61,324 bases of DNA. Origin: an uncultured Chryseobacterium sp. (GTDB lineage Bacteria > Bacteroidota > Bacteroidia > Flavobacteriales > Weeksellaceae). Both the position numbers and the translations under genes were made by a program. The stretch's first letter is position 1. The number at the start of each line of letters is the position of its first letter. The DNA is taken from NCBI GenBank assembly GCA_913778085.1, contig CAJYXJ010000011.1:1-61324 (forward strand), written 5' to 3'. Of this stretch, positions 26,029 through 34,248 are shown piece by piece. The notes beneath the pieces are model-generated. The model was given only the letters and a program-made list of their open reading frames with translations, was not told the DNA's origin and made no database searches.

Positions 26029-26922
26029 TCAGATCAGTTCAGGATAAGAAATCAGCCGTTTTTCTCCGGTATAGCATTTGTAAAGAGATGAGGCCGTGGT
26101 TTTTACCGCCACCATTAATGGCCTTGTTTTATCTTCGATGCGTACGTCTTTAGTTGCAATCTGCAGCATATAGGCTTTGAAATCTTTCGACAGTTCATCA
26201 TTCTCAGGATGCAGTTTAAGCCACTGCATGACCAGCAAATCTACGAACGGCCGGTAAGGTTCCATCAGATCGTCCGCCAGGCAATACGGATTGTATTTGT
26301 TTTTATGAAAAATGCCAAGAACCGGCAGTAGACCCGTTTCAACAATAGCCCGGGCAACAATACTCCTGAGCACCGCATAACCGAAATTAAAAAACGGGTT
26401 GGGAGAATCCCCGAAACGCTGCCTCAGAAAATCCAGGCTGATAAGGTATTTCCAGTAGTGCTGGGCAGCAATTCCTTCCATATTGGTGATGTCGCCGGAT
26501 TTTACATTTCTTTGATACTCTATCATAGGTTCATAATAATTCCCAAGCTTCATCAGGACATTTTTCTGATTTTCAATCTTGCACTCCACGGTCTGTTTCC
26601 ACAGCTGTTTTTTCAACGGCTCACTGGCTTCCAGCTGGTCTTTCACCCGATCCGAATGTTCCGTATGGCCATACAACGGGAGCATAATTCCGTGTGGCAA
26701 ATGATGGGCATCACAACTCACAACCACCACATTATTTCCCATCATTTTCTGGATCAGGTTATGCGAAATGGTGATCTGAAAATGGTCCAGCATCAGCAAT
26801 CCCAGATCTTCGACAGGAACACTCCCCTTTTCCGTTTTCGTTTCCGGACAGAAAATTTTCAGCTGCTCGTCCTTGAGCTTGAGATAAGCGGGGTTGCCGA
26901 TGTAGATGGAGCGGGTGATCAT
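26029..26922 (-). CDS. cas1: CRISPR-associated integrase Cas1 (type II)
   Basis: A 297-residue Cas1. The N-terminal beta domain (MITRSIYIGNPAYLKLKDEQ, VPVEDLGLLMLDH) leads to the helical catalytic domain with metal-site residues in NMEGIAAQHYW (Glu), GIFHKNKYNPYCLADDLMEP (His and Asp/Glu). Together with Cas2 it captures and inserts new spacers. It begins 13 bases after the cas9 stop, so the three genes form one operon, cas9-cas1-cas2. No csn2 or cas4 is present, which defines subtype II-C. Confidence 0.96.
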   Translation of the reverse strand: MITRSIYIGNPAYLKLKDEQLKIFCPETKTEKGSVPVEDLGLLMLDHFQITISHNLIQKMMGNNVVVVSCDAHHLPHGIMLPLYGHTEHSDRVKDQLEASEPLKKQLWKQTVECKIENQKNVLMKLGNYYEPMIEYQRNVKSGDITNMEGIAAQHYWKYLISLDFLRQRFGDSPNPFFNFGYAVLRSIVARAIVETGLLPVLGIFHKNKYNPYCLADDLMEPYRPFVDLLVMQWLKLHPENDELSKDFKAYMLQIATKDVRIEDKTRPLMVAVKTTASSLYKCYTGEKRLISYPELI

Positions 26923-26935
26923 ATTATAAAAGTTT

Positions 26936-29900
26936 TTAATATTCTCCTACATGAACTATTTTTCCCAGATGATTTAGGCGAACCTTTAAAATACCTTTTA
27001 ATCCACTTAGTCCTTCTCTTCTCCAAGTAACTCCTTTCAAAGCAGAATTATCTTCAACCGTAGTTTCAAGATGATGCCTAAAGAAATAGTCTTTTGTTGC
27101 AATTTTCTGTACTCTGAAAAGATTTTTTGAAATCAGACTTAAATTCTTTTCATCAAATAAATTAACTTCTTTAGGATCAAAATCTTCAGAAGGAAATAAA
27201 AACATTTCATTCTGTTTCATCGTAAATAAAAACTTCCAGCCCAATTCAGCATTGTATTCTTTATCAATAGCGGGTAAATTTTGGTTTACTCTTTCAACGG
27301 CTTCATAAAAACTAACAATTTTTTCCTGAAAATTTCCATTTATGTCTTCATAAATAGCTACATGATGGTTATTTCCGGTACTCACGAAGTCTACAGCTAT
27401 TTTTTTACCATTTTCATCTAAGATTTCTTTACCTAAATGGTCTTTTTTATAATGCAAAGCTTCAGCATTATTAATTCCTGTAATAGTAACAATCTTTATA
27501 GCAATTCCTTTAGATTTATTAAGCCAGATTGGATTCTTCTCCAAATCAGAAAAAGCTTCTTTAGAATTTCCGTTAAATTCTTTTAATCTTTCTATCAATA
27601 TATCGCGAATCCCTTTATCAATTACCTTTTCAATATTTTTATAATCTTTAAAATTATCCGGATTAACAGCTTTTCTGATCGTATAACCTGTTTCATACCA
27701 AGCTAAAGTTACAGTCTCGGGAATCTGTTCAGTTTGATCTTTACTCAAATAGACTGGATTTTTAGAAATAACATTTTTCCCGGTAAATGCTTTTTTAGGA
27801 TCCTCTCCAAATTCTTTTAATCTATTCAATAAAGCGTTTCTATAGCTTTCGTTTTGAACCTTTTTAATCGTTTCCAAATCGAACTTTCCCGATATTTTTT
27901 CTTCTTTGGTCTTAAGAAATTTTGAACTTCCATAAATCGTTTCTTTGTGAAGCTGACCTCTTGGCGTGAGTTCTATTTTTGCAATTATGCTACCTTTTTT
28001 CTTAATTTTGTTAATGTTTTTGGTTACAACCTTATTTTTAGCTTTATGAGAAATTAAGATCTCATCTAAATGTATTCTAGCTTCTGTTCTTAGATTTTTT
28101 ATAGGCTCTTTAAATCGTCTTTCCTTTGAGCCATTTTTCTTTTCAACTATTTCTATAATATTTTTTTCAATATTTGTAATTATTTTATGCTCCTGATGCT
28201 CTTCGTTTTTTCTTGCATTTAAGTAATTCAAATACTGGATGTGATTATGTGTAGTAAAAGCAACTGTTAACGCATCCATTGCGTGATGGCGATGATCGTT
28301 TCTTTTCGTCCAATCTATAATTCTCTGCTTCTCTTCTCCTTTCGAATTTATAACCGTTTCTACAAAACCTAATTTTTTATATTTTTCCAGATTAAGCTCT
28401 TTCATGGTGTTTACGAGGTTCCAATCCTCACGAAGCTTATCCGTTATCCTTCCAGAAGTAGAAATTACAGAATTGGTTATTTCAAAGAGAATTTCCTTAG
28501 ACTTTTTCGCAATGTATTGGGTGTTTCGTAAATCTCTTTCAATAAAGCCATCTCCTATTTCGATACCTTTTTTTTGTAGTTTTTCAAGTTTGGCTTTGGT
28601 GATTGCTCCCTTATCATACAGATCCTGTATAATGTTAAGGAACTTTTCTAATTTTTCTTTTCCTTCCATTTCGAGATAATCGAAAGCCGTAAAATTTCCT
28701 TTTTTGAGATTGGCACCCCGTGGGACCAAAACTTTATTGGAAAAACTATCATCAAAAAATCTGGATTGTGGTATGATATGGTCAATATCATATTTTTCAC
28801 TAAATAAGTTTTCTCTTTCGATTTTCACATCTGTATATAAATCTTTAAAGCCATTATTTGCCAGTTCTAAATATAACTTATAACGGATTATATCATTTCT
28901 TGATGGAACAGAGATATTAAATTCTTTTCTTAAAATTTCAGCATATTTCTGATGCTGTATGGTGGTTTTGCTAATTTCAGAAGTCATTGTCGCGCGTTCT
29001 TCCGCACTAAATTTGAGTTCTCGTGCAAGCTCGATTCTTATTTCATCAGGCTTTCCGTATTCTTTGATAAGCTCATTAACCAAATTAATCATTTGATTTA
29101 AAATCTTTTCAACTACAGGATTTCGTAGGGAATTTTTTGGAAGTATTTCCAACTGCTCCTTTAATATCCGGTTTTCTAACTGTTCTTTGGTCAAAGAATT
29201 TTTGGAATGATTATAACCTGCATAATTACAGGCTATACTGTATTTATGTTCTTTGATGAATGGATAAATCTTTCGCATAGCTTTAGTACTCAGATTTCCA
29301 TAATCCTGAGGGAAACCAATTTCCGCCAATATTTTGGAATGCTCTTTTTTAAAACCGAATTTCTTGTTCAGTAACTCATACAGTTTTTCATTTCCTGACG
29401 GAGAATCATCACCTTCATAAGAATACAGCAAATGCCAAAGCTGATAAGAAGCCTGTTTTTCGAAATCACTTTCTTTCAACTCCGGGTTAAAATCCATTAC
29501 AGAAACATCGATGCCTAACTTTGAAAGCTTTTCTTTGACAAATAATTTTATAATTTCAGCGGAAGCATTTATTTTAGAAATTTTGATTTCATCTTCAATG
29601 GTTAATTTAAATTCTTTTGGGAATTCTATTCCTTCACCGGCAATAATCTTCAGAAAAGCAGTATATAAATTTTCGTTGGTATAGTTTCCTTCAATCTCTT
29701 TGAAATTTGCTTTCCATTCTTTTCCTGAATAACCGACGAGCTCTAAAACATCCTTCGCAGAAATTTTTCCTTTAATATTCACTTCATCAAAAATGGATTG
29801 TTTAAAATCCAAATCTATGGGGAACACTTCTTTTGAATCTGCATTTTGAAACAGTAAATTATTTAAAACCTGCCAGATTTTAAATTGCTGAAATAATGGA

Positions 29901-31126
29901 GAAGACTTTGGTGCTACTTTTAAACCGACCGTTTTCTTTTTTGTTTTTCCATTTTCTGTAATTTCTATTTCTCTGTTTTCAAACTCACAGATACTAATCA
30001 AGCCTTTCTGTGATTTTAGTTTCCTCTGATAGAAAATAATAATATCCCGAACCTCTTCTTTTAATTCCTGCGTTAATTCTCCATGATACTTAGATTGAGT
30101 TTCCCAAATTCTCTCGAATTCGTCCAAATAATCCTGTCTGTAAAAAACCTGATTTTTAAGTTTTGTATGGGGATTTTCTTTTAACTGCTGATATAAGTAT
30201 TCTCCAACAGTTTGGTTATTAAAATATAATTCTTTGCTTCTATCACTTATTGCACCTAAATAACCGCTTGAATTATTCAGATTGCTGTTGATCTCCTGAA
30301 GAACAACAGCCAGACTTTCAAAACCCAATTGTTTTTTTATAGCTTCACTTCTCCAAAGATATTTTTCTTCTTTTTTTTCCTGAGCAGTTCCTGTCTGTTT
30401 TACTCCTATGAGGGAGAACGGTTCTTTTAAAATGGCCCAGGTGGCATTTTTATTCTTTCCCTGTAAATCTTTATAAAGCTGCTCCGTAAGAATTTCAGGA
30501 TAAAAATTCTTTTGAAAATTCCAGACCTTATCAAACTCCGATTGCAAATCTGAACGGTAAAAATCCGGCAATTGCTTCTTGCCTTCTTGTAGAAGTTGAT
30601 GCGAATATTCTCCCGGAGTTAAATTCTCTTCGTATAATTTTTTGGCAACAGCCATTCCGTCTATAATTTGTCCTTCTTCATCATTTTTGGCTTTACGACT
30701 GCTCTTGTATCCTCTTTTTTTATTAATTAAAAGTAAGACCCTGGCAAATTCAGTCAGATCAATTCTTTCTTTTGCAGCTTTTGCTCTTAATTCCTGAGTT
30801 TGAAAAGTAGAATTTTTACCGGTCTCAGCAAGAAAATCATTTTCTCTAAGAATATTATTTCTTGTTAAAATATCAATAAGATTAGCCCTTCTTAACTTAA
30901 ACCTTTGAAGATTTCTTCTCGCGCTTCTGGCTAAAGTTCTTCCTGCATTGGTAGTAATCGGTTTTCCTTTTTCAAAATTCAATTGTTCATCAACAGTAAG
31001 AGGATTGACACGAACTCCAAGTTTAATGATTTTATTATTTTCAGGACTTTTAGAATCTTCCTGAACATAGGCCCATCCTATCGAAGAAATACCTAAGTCT
31101 AATCCCAATATTTTATTTACGTTCAT
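26936..31126 (-). CDS. cas9: CRISPR-associated endonuclease Cas9 (type II-C)
   Basis: A 1,396-residue Cas9. RuvC-I has Asp10 in GLDLGISSIGWA; an Arg-rich bridge helix follows (ARSARRNLQRFKLRR); RuvC-II has Glu699 in RIELARE; the HNH domain has His783 in YDIDHIIPQSRFFDDS; RuvC-III has His948 and Asp951 in HHAMDAL. All nuclease residues are intact, so the enzyme should cut both strands. An upstream in-frame ATG at 31156 lies inside the proposed -7 box and would not be transcribed, so ATG 31126, giving MNVNKILGLDLG, is chosen. The gene is clearly more AT-rich than cas1 and cas2. A proposed self-regulatory guide RNA lies just upstream. Confidence 0.97.
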   Translation of the reverse strand: MNVNKILGLDLGISSIGWAYVQEDSKSPENNKIIKLGVRVNPLTVDEQLNFEKGKPITTNAGRTLARSARRNLQRFKLRRANLIDILTRNNILRENDFLAETGKNSTFQTQELRAKAAKERIDLTEFARVLLLINKKRGYKSSRKAKNDEEGQIIDGMAVAKKLYEENLTPGEYSHQLLQEGKKQLPDFYRSDLQSEFDKVWNFQKNFYPEILTEQLYKDLQGKNKNATWAILKEPFSLIGVKQTGTAQEKKEEKYLWRSEAIKKQLGFESLAVVLQEINSNLNNSSGYLGAISDRSKELYFNNQTVGEYLYQQLKENPHTKLKNQVFYRQDYLDEFERIWETQSKYHGELTQELKEEVRDIIIFYQRKLKSQKGLISICEFENREIEITENGKTKKKTVGLKVAPKSSPLFQQFKIWQVLNNLLFQNADSKEVFPIDLDFKQSIFDEVNIKGKISAKDVLELVGYSGKEWKANFKEIEGNYTNENLYTAFLKIIAGEGIEFPKEFKLTIEDEIKISKINASAEIIKLFVKEKLSKLGIDVSVMDFNPELKESDFEKQASYQLWHLLYSYEGDDSPSGNEKLYELLNKKFGFKKEHSKILAEIGFPQDYGNLSTKAMRKIYPFIKEHKYSIACNYAGYNHSKNSLTKEQLENRILKEQLEILPKNSLRNPVVEKILNQMINLVNELIKEYGKPDEIRIELARELKFSAEERATMTSEISKTTIQHQKYAEILRKEFNISVPSRNDIIRYKLYLELANNGFKDLYTDVKIERENLFSEKYDIDHIIPQSRFFDDSFSNKVLVPRGANLKKGNFTAFDYLEMEGKEKLEKFLNIIQDLYDKGAITKAKLEKLQKKGIEIGDGFIERDLRNTQYIAKKSKEILFEITNSVISTSGRITDKLREDWNLVNTMKELNLEKYKKLGFVETVINSKGEEKQRIIDWTKRNDHRHHAMDALTVAFTTHNHIQYLNYLNARKNEEHQEHKIITNIEKNIIEIVEKKNGSKERRFKEPIKNLRTEARIHLDEILISHKAKNKVVTKNINKIKKKGSIIAKIELTPRGQLHKETIYGSSKFLKTKEEKISGKFDLETIKKVQNESYRNALLNRLKEFGEDPKKAFTGKNVISKNPVYLSKDQTEQIPETVTLAWYETGYTIRKAVNPDNFKDYKNIEKVIDKGIRDILIERLKEFNGNSKEAFSDLEKNPIWLNKSKGIAIKIVTITGINNAEALHYKKDHLGKEILDENGKKIAVDFVSTGNNHHVAIYEDINGNFQEKIVSFYEAVERVNQNLPAIDKEYNAELGWKFLFTMKQNEMFLFPSEDFDPKEVNLFDEKNLSLISKNLFRVQKIATKDYFFRHHLETTVEDNSALKGVTWRREGLSGLKGILKVRLNHLGKIVHVGEY

Positions 31127-31153
31127 TTTCAATGGTTTATAATTAAAAACATA

Positions 31154-31187
31154 CAAATATAAAAATAATTACCGTTTTAGTTATCAA
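31154..31187 (-). promoter_or_regulatory. cas9 promoter
   Basis: On the minus strand, TTG (31185-31187) and TATATTTG (31154-31161) are spaced by 23 bases, a good Bacteroidetes -33/-7 pair. Transcription would start near 31147, upstream of the ATG at 31126. Confidence 0.7.
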
Positions 31188-31188
31188 C
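31179..31188 (-). promoter_or_regulatory. Proposed Cas9 self-targeting site in the cas9 promoter
   Basis: The minus strand reads GTTGATAACT, identical to the ten bases that immediately precede the solitary half repeat at 31328. It covers the -33 TTG of the cas9 promoter and is followed on the same strand by AAAACGGT, where a PAM would lie. A ten-base seed should permit binding without cleavage. Inference from sequence. Confidence 0.6.
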
Positions 31189-31204
31189 CAATATAATAAA
31201 TCTA

Positions 31205-31212
31205 TATCTTTG
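31205..31212 (+). promoter_or_regulatory. Candidate -7 box for the crRNA-like RNA
   Basis: TATCTTTG, the same octamer as inside every CRISPR repeat, faces right toward the solitary half repeat. Its -33 region overlaps the cas9 promoter, so the two promoters are divergent and overlapping. No strong TTG is seen at the right spacing. Confidence 0.4.
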
Positions 31213-31299
31213 TTCATAGAAAAGATTATTTCTGACGAGAAATTATTATTAAGGTCCAAACTTAATTCGAAAATCCCCCGAGGTTTTTTGCTTTTTCTA

Positions 31300-31386
31300 T
31301 ACGATGGTTATTTTATAGTTGATAACTATTGTGAATTGTTTTCATTTCAATCCTAATAAGTTAATTCTTATTAGGATTTCTTTTTC
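31300..31386 (+). ncRNA. Proposed crRNA-like (tracr-L/scaRNA-like) guide RNA controlling cas9
   Basis: At 31328-31348 a solitary copy of the repeat's 5' half (ATTGTGAATTGTTTTCATTT) matches the array repeat at 18 of 20 bases and pairs with the tracrRNA anti-repeat over 18 positions with one G-U. The preceding bases end in GTTGATAACT, which also occurs in the cas9 promoter. The element is followed by a perfect 12-bp hairpin and a T tract. The 5' end is not known (the given start is nominal). It could act in trans as a crRNA, or, if transcription reads through to the tracrRNA 100 bases further on, as a natural single guide. Confidence 0.6.
31349..31386 (+). terminator. Terminator of the crRNA-like RNA
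   Basis: AATCCTAATAAG pairs perfectly (12 bp) with CTTATTAGGATT around TTAATT, followed by TCTTTTTC. It starts directly after the half repeat. Confidence 0.8.
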
Positions 31387-31468
31387 ATAACAATAAACTG
31401 CCGAAAGATATGCTTAAATTTTTTTATTAAAATACGGAAAACCATAAACCTATAAAAAAAATATTTTC

Positions 31469-31476
31469 TAGATTTG
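31469..31476 (+). promoter_or_regulatory. -7 box of the tracrRNA promoter
   Basis: TAGATTTG fits TAnnTTTG and ends three bases before the anti-repeat, so the RNA would start at or just inside the anti-repeat. No clear -33 TTG. Confidence 0.55.
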
Positions 31477-31477
31477 T

Positions 31478-31559
31478 ACATGAAAGCAATTCACAATAAG
31501 GATTATTCCGTTGTGAAAACATTTGGGTTGCCTCTTGTCCATAATCAGGGGGCTTTTTT
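31478..31559 (+). ncRNA. tracrRNA
   Basis: The anti-repeat ATGAAAGCAATTCACAAT (31480-31497) is complementary to the first part of the CRISPR repeat over 17 bases. It is followed by the nexus AAGGATTATTCCGTTGTG typical of flavobacterial II-C tracrRNAs and by a terminator, GCCTCT/AGGGGGC plus six T's (31530-31559). The RNA is transcribed divergently from cas9 and in the same direction as the array. Confidence 0.9.
31530..31559 (+). terminator. tracrRNA terminator hairpin
   Basis: GCCTCT pairs with AGGGGGC (one G-U, one bulged G) around an 11-base loop, then TTTTTT. In II-C systems this stem is also held by Cas9. Confidence 0.7.
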
Positions 31560-31611
31560 ATGCCCTGCCGTTGCGGAATGCAGAGAAGAAGAGGATTAAT
31601 ATTGTGACGCA

Positions 31612-31644
31612 AAACCTAACGGGTTTAAAAAACCCGTTAGGTTT
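31612..31644. terminator. Strong bidirectional hairpin
   Basis: AAACCTAACGGGTT pairs perfectly with AACCCGTTAGGTTT across a short A-rich loop. It may insulate the tracrRNA from the XRE genes; the T-rich flank is short. Confidence 0.55.
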
Positions 31645-31764
31645 ATTTACTTACTGACTTCCTGATTTAGAAGACCATTTTGTACTTATGTAGAAAATAG
31701 ATCCGTTAAATTCTTTTTGGGATATATTTTTCCGGAAAGAAATAAGATCAAAGTCAAAAACAAA

Positions 31765-31793
31765 AAAGCCCGGCTATTCCTGTAGCCAAGCTT
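31765..31793 (-). terminator. Terminator after the XRE gene pair
   Basis: On the minus strand AAGCTTGGCTA pairs with TAGCCGGGCTT (two G-U pairs), followed by TTTTGTTTTTG. It lies 30 bases past the stop of the second XRE gene. Confidence 0.65.
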
Positions 31794-31823
31794 TCTTATC
31801 GTTAAAAATTAATTCTCTTATTT

Positions 31824-32228
31824 TTACTTCCCGATCAGTTTTTCCAGCCGCTCCATCATCTCTTCCTTCTCCTTCAACATGCGTTCGTATAAAGCAATTT
31901 TTTCTTCGTGAAGTTTTATTAATTGTTCGACCGGATGAAAAATCGGGTTATGATTCACAACCGATCCGTTGTCATGATTGGTAATTGTATTTGCAATGAT
32001 GCTGATGGCAGATTGTTCATCAAAGTTCTGAAAGGCTTCCACCGGGATATTCAGGACTTCGGAGATTTTTTTGAGCAGCGCTTCTTCCACGACGCTTTTC
32101 TGTTCCAGGATGGAGATTTTCTTCTGGTTCCAGTCTTCGCCGAGATCGAAGGCAAGGGCTTCCTGCTTGATGCCGAGCATTTCCCTGAATCGTTTTATAT
32201 TTCTTCCCTGGTGTATTTTATGTTCCAT
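31824..32228 (-). CDS. XRE-type helix-turn-helix protein (paralogue 2)
   Basis: A 134-residue protein with an N-terminal HTH_3 domain (about 8-65: NIKRFREMLGIKQEALAFDLG, then KISEVLNIPVEAFQNF) and a C-terminal coiled coil (LIKLHEEKIALYERMLKEKEEMMERLEK). Probable DNA-binding regulator or dimeric antitoxin-like protein. Its first ~75 residues and last ~30 are nearly identical to the neighbouring paralogue; only the middle differs. No toxin gene lies beside it. Confidence 0.85.
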   Translation of the reverse strand: MEHKIHQGRNIKRFREMLGIKQEALAFDLGEDWNQKKISILEQKSVVEEALLKKISEVLNIPVEAFQNFDEQSAISIIANTITNHDNGSVVNHNPIFHPVEQLIKLHEEKIALYERMLKEKEEMMERLEKLIGK

Positions 32229-32267
32229 AGCTAAGCTTTTTTATCATTAAAATAAATGATCTTATTT

Positions 32268-32702
32268 TTACTTCCCGATCAGTCTTTCCAGCCGCTCCAT
32301 CATTTCCTCCTTTTCCTTCAGCATGCGTTCGTACAAAGCAGTCTTTTCTTCATTCAGTTTCCTGATTTCTGCCAAAGCTTCCAACCATTTTTCGGAGGTG
32401 TCAATGGTTGAATGAATCTGATACAATTGGCCGGTGGCTTGGTCGTTGACCGTTGTAACTGTATTGGCAATAATATTAATCGCCTGTTCCTCATCAAAAT
32501 TCTGAAAAGCCTCCACCGGAATCTTCAGGACTTCGGAGATTTTTTTGAGCAACGCTTCTTCCACGACACGTTTCTGTTCGAGGATGGAGATTTTCTTCTG
32601 ATTCCATTCTTCGCCGAGATCGAAGGCAAGGGCTTCCTGCTTGATGCCCAGCATTTCCCTGAACCGTTTGATGTTTCTGCCCTGATGTATTTTATGTTCC
32701 AT
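32268..32702 (-). CDS. XRE-type helix-turn-helix protein (paralogue 1)
   Basis: A 144-residue protein with the same HTH start, MEHKIHQGRNIKRFREMLG, and the same coiled-coil end as its downstream neighbour, 39 bases away. The middle (TVTTVNDQATGQLYQIHSTIDTSE-like) is different. A tandem duplication that diverged only in the central linker is the simplest explanation. Both likely form one transcript ending at the terminator near 31765. Confidence 0.85.
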   Translation of the reverse strand: MEHKIHQGRNIKRFREMLGIKQEALAFDLGEEWNQKKISILEQKRVVEEALLKKISEVLKIPVEAFQNFDEEQAINIIANTVTTVNDQATGQLYQIHSTIDTSEKWLEALAEIRKLNEEKTALYERMLKEKEEMMERLERLIGK

Positions 32703-32885
32703 AGCGGTTGTGCTTTTTAATGCCTAAAGATAAGGCTTTTGGTGAAAGTATGTGCTGGGCGACGGTAAAAAAATCCGGTAAATTATCCCCTTTTTGCAGA
32801 TAAAACAGAAGCTCGCCGGATTGAAACGGGAAGCATCCATCCTGTAGCAGATCCGGAAAACAGATTTCCTATTCAGGCGAATACG

Positions 32886-32911
32886 AAAAAAACCACCCCA
32901 AAAAGGAGTGG
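32886..32911 (-). terminator. Terminator of the YceI-like gene
   Basis: On the minus strand CCACTCC pairs with GGGGTGG around TTTTT, followed by seven T's, 25 bases past the stop. Confidence 0.7.
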
Positions 32912-32935
32912 CTTACAAGATTATATCTAACAATA

Positions 32936-33613
32936 TTATTTTTTCGCTTTTACATCTACTGCGATTTCGATGTCTTTGCTGATCATCCATTCTGCAGGAT
33001 CGGTTTCGGAAGTTCCGAATTTGATGCCCCAATCCGCTCTGTTCACTGTGAATTTAGCCTGTACGGATGCGGCGTTTTCCATTACGTCTACTTTAGCCGG
33101 GAAGGTAACGTTCATTGTTTTTCCGGATAAGGTAAGATTTCCGCTTACGGTTTTGTTGGCTCCGGCTACTGCGTCTTTAGACGGCTCTTTAAGATCGGTT
33201 ACGCTGGTGATTTTGAAGTCTGCGGTAGGGTTTTTAGCCGTATCGAAGAAATCAGGATTTTTAAGGTGAGCCTCAAGATCCGTATATTTTTTGTCTTTTT
33301 CGGTTACGGAAGCAGGATCTACTTTCAGGGAGTTCATGTCGATCACGAAGTTTCCGGCGGTTACGTTTCCGTTTTCAACGCTAAGATCTCCGGATTTTAC
33401 CATTAAAGTTCCCCAACGTGGCGCCATTCCTCCTTTGTGGAAAGCTTTCCAGTTTACGACCGATCCTGTAACATCTACCGGCAATACTTCCCCTTTGCTT
33501 TCCGCTACGGTTTTCTCGGTAGACGTTGCTGCATCACCAGCCGATTTGTCTTTGTTACAAGATGCCGCAAGCATTCCTACCGCTACCAATGCAATAACAC
33601 TAAGTTTTTTCAT
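32936..33613 (-). CDS. YceI-family lipoprotein
   Basis: A 225-residue protein with a lipoprotein signal (KLSVIALVAVGMLAASC, Cys at ~19) and a Ser/Thr/Ala linker. The YceI beta-barrel lipocalin-like domain follows: GSVVNWKAFHKGGMAPRWG near the start, DMNSLKVD, then NLTLSGKTMNVTFPA and DWGIKFG. The family binds isoprenoid or other amphiphilic ligands in the periplasm; its exact role is unclear. Single gene with its own terminator. Confidence 0.9.
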   Translation of the reverse strand: MKKLSVIALVAVGMLAASCNKDKSAGDAATSTEKTVAESKGEVLPVDVTGSVVNWKAFHKGGMAPRWGTLMVKSGDLSVENGNVTAGNFVIDMNSLKVDPASVTEKDKKYTDLEAHLKNPDFFDTAKNPTADFKITSVTDLKEPSKDAVAGANKTVSGNLTLSGKTMNVTFPAKVDVMENAASVQAKFTVNRADWGIKFGTSETDPAEWMISKDIEIAVDVKAKK

Positions 33614-34248
33614 ATTATTTATTTTATTAATGAGTTTAAGATTTTAAATATAAGCAAAATGAAACATCCTGCAAGAATTTTCATTTAAAAACCCAAAGAT
33701 AACCACTTTCCTGCTCTATTTTCTTAACCTACATCAATAAATGAGAACGGATCATTATTTTACCGGGAGTTGATCAATATGAATTCACCATTCACTCCGA
33801 AACCACCCCGTCAAAAATTCTTTGAATTTTCGACACCCCTCCAAGGGAGGGGAATTTCGGTGTAGGGTATTTACTTCAGACTTTTGATTGGATAGAAGTC
33901 CTAAAAGCGAAAGGCAATTTGATAATAATGCTGTTGATAGGTGTAAGGAATTGACGCTGTCAAATTTATATTGCTAAAATTAATATTCTATAATTTCTTT
34001 TCTTTAAAATCGATTTTCCAAAACTGCCAGTATTCAGAAACTTTGTGTGCTCTTGTAAATGAAATGGCTTTGTGAAACTTGAAAACGTTATATATTAAAA
34101 AACCTCCGTATTCTATGTCTTCAGGCAAAAACTTCCTTAAAATTCACCATTCACTTGCAGCGCAAAATTGACCTTTCTCCCTCCGGTTTTCCGTGTATTC
34201 AGCCCTATTCTTACAAAAAGAATGTATTTTAGCCGTTTAAAATTTCAG
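33614..34248. other. Intergenic region with dispersed repeat sequences
   Basis: About 630 bases without a gene. Two small palindromes sit side by side at 33812-33852: AAAATTC/GAATTTT and CCCCTCC/GGAGGGG, within the phrase ACCACCCCGTCAAAAATTC that looks like a dispersed repeat. A second repeat phrase, TTCACCATTCACTTGCAG, ends the region just before tex. Confidence 0.5.

Noticed and set aside
31127-31156. Ten-residue N-terminal extension of Cas9 from the upstream ATG
   Set aside because: That ATG overlaps the -7 box of the cas9 promoter, and the downstream ATG gives the canonical Cas9 start with Asp10.
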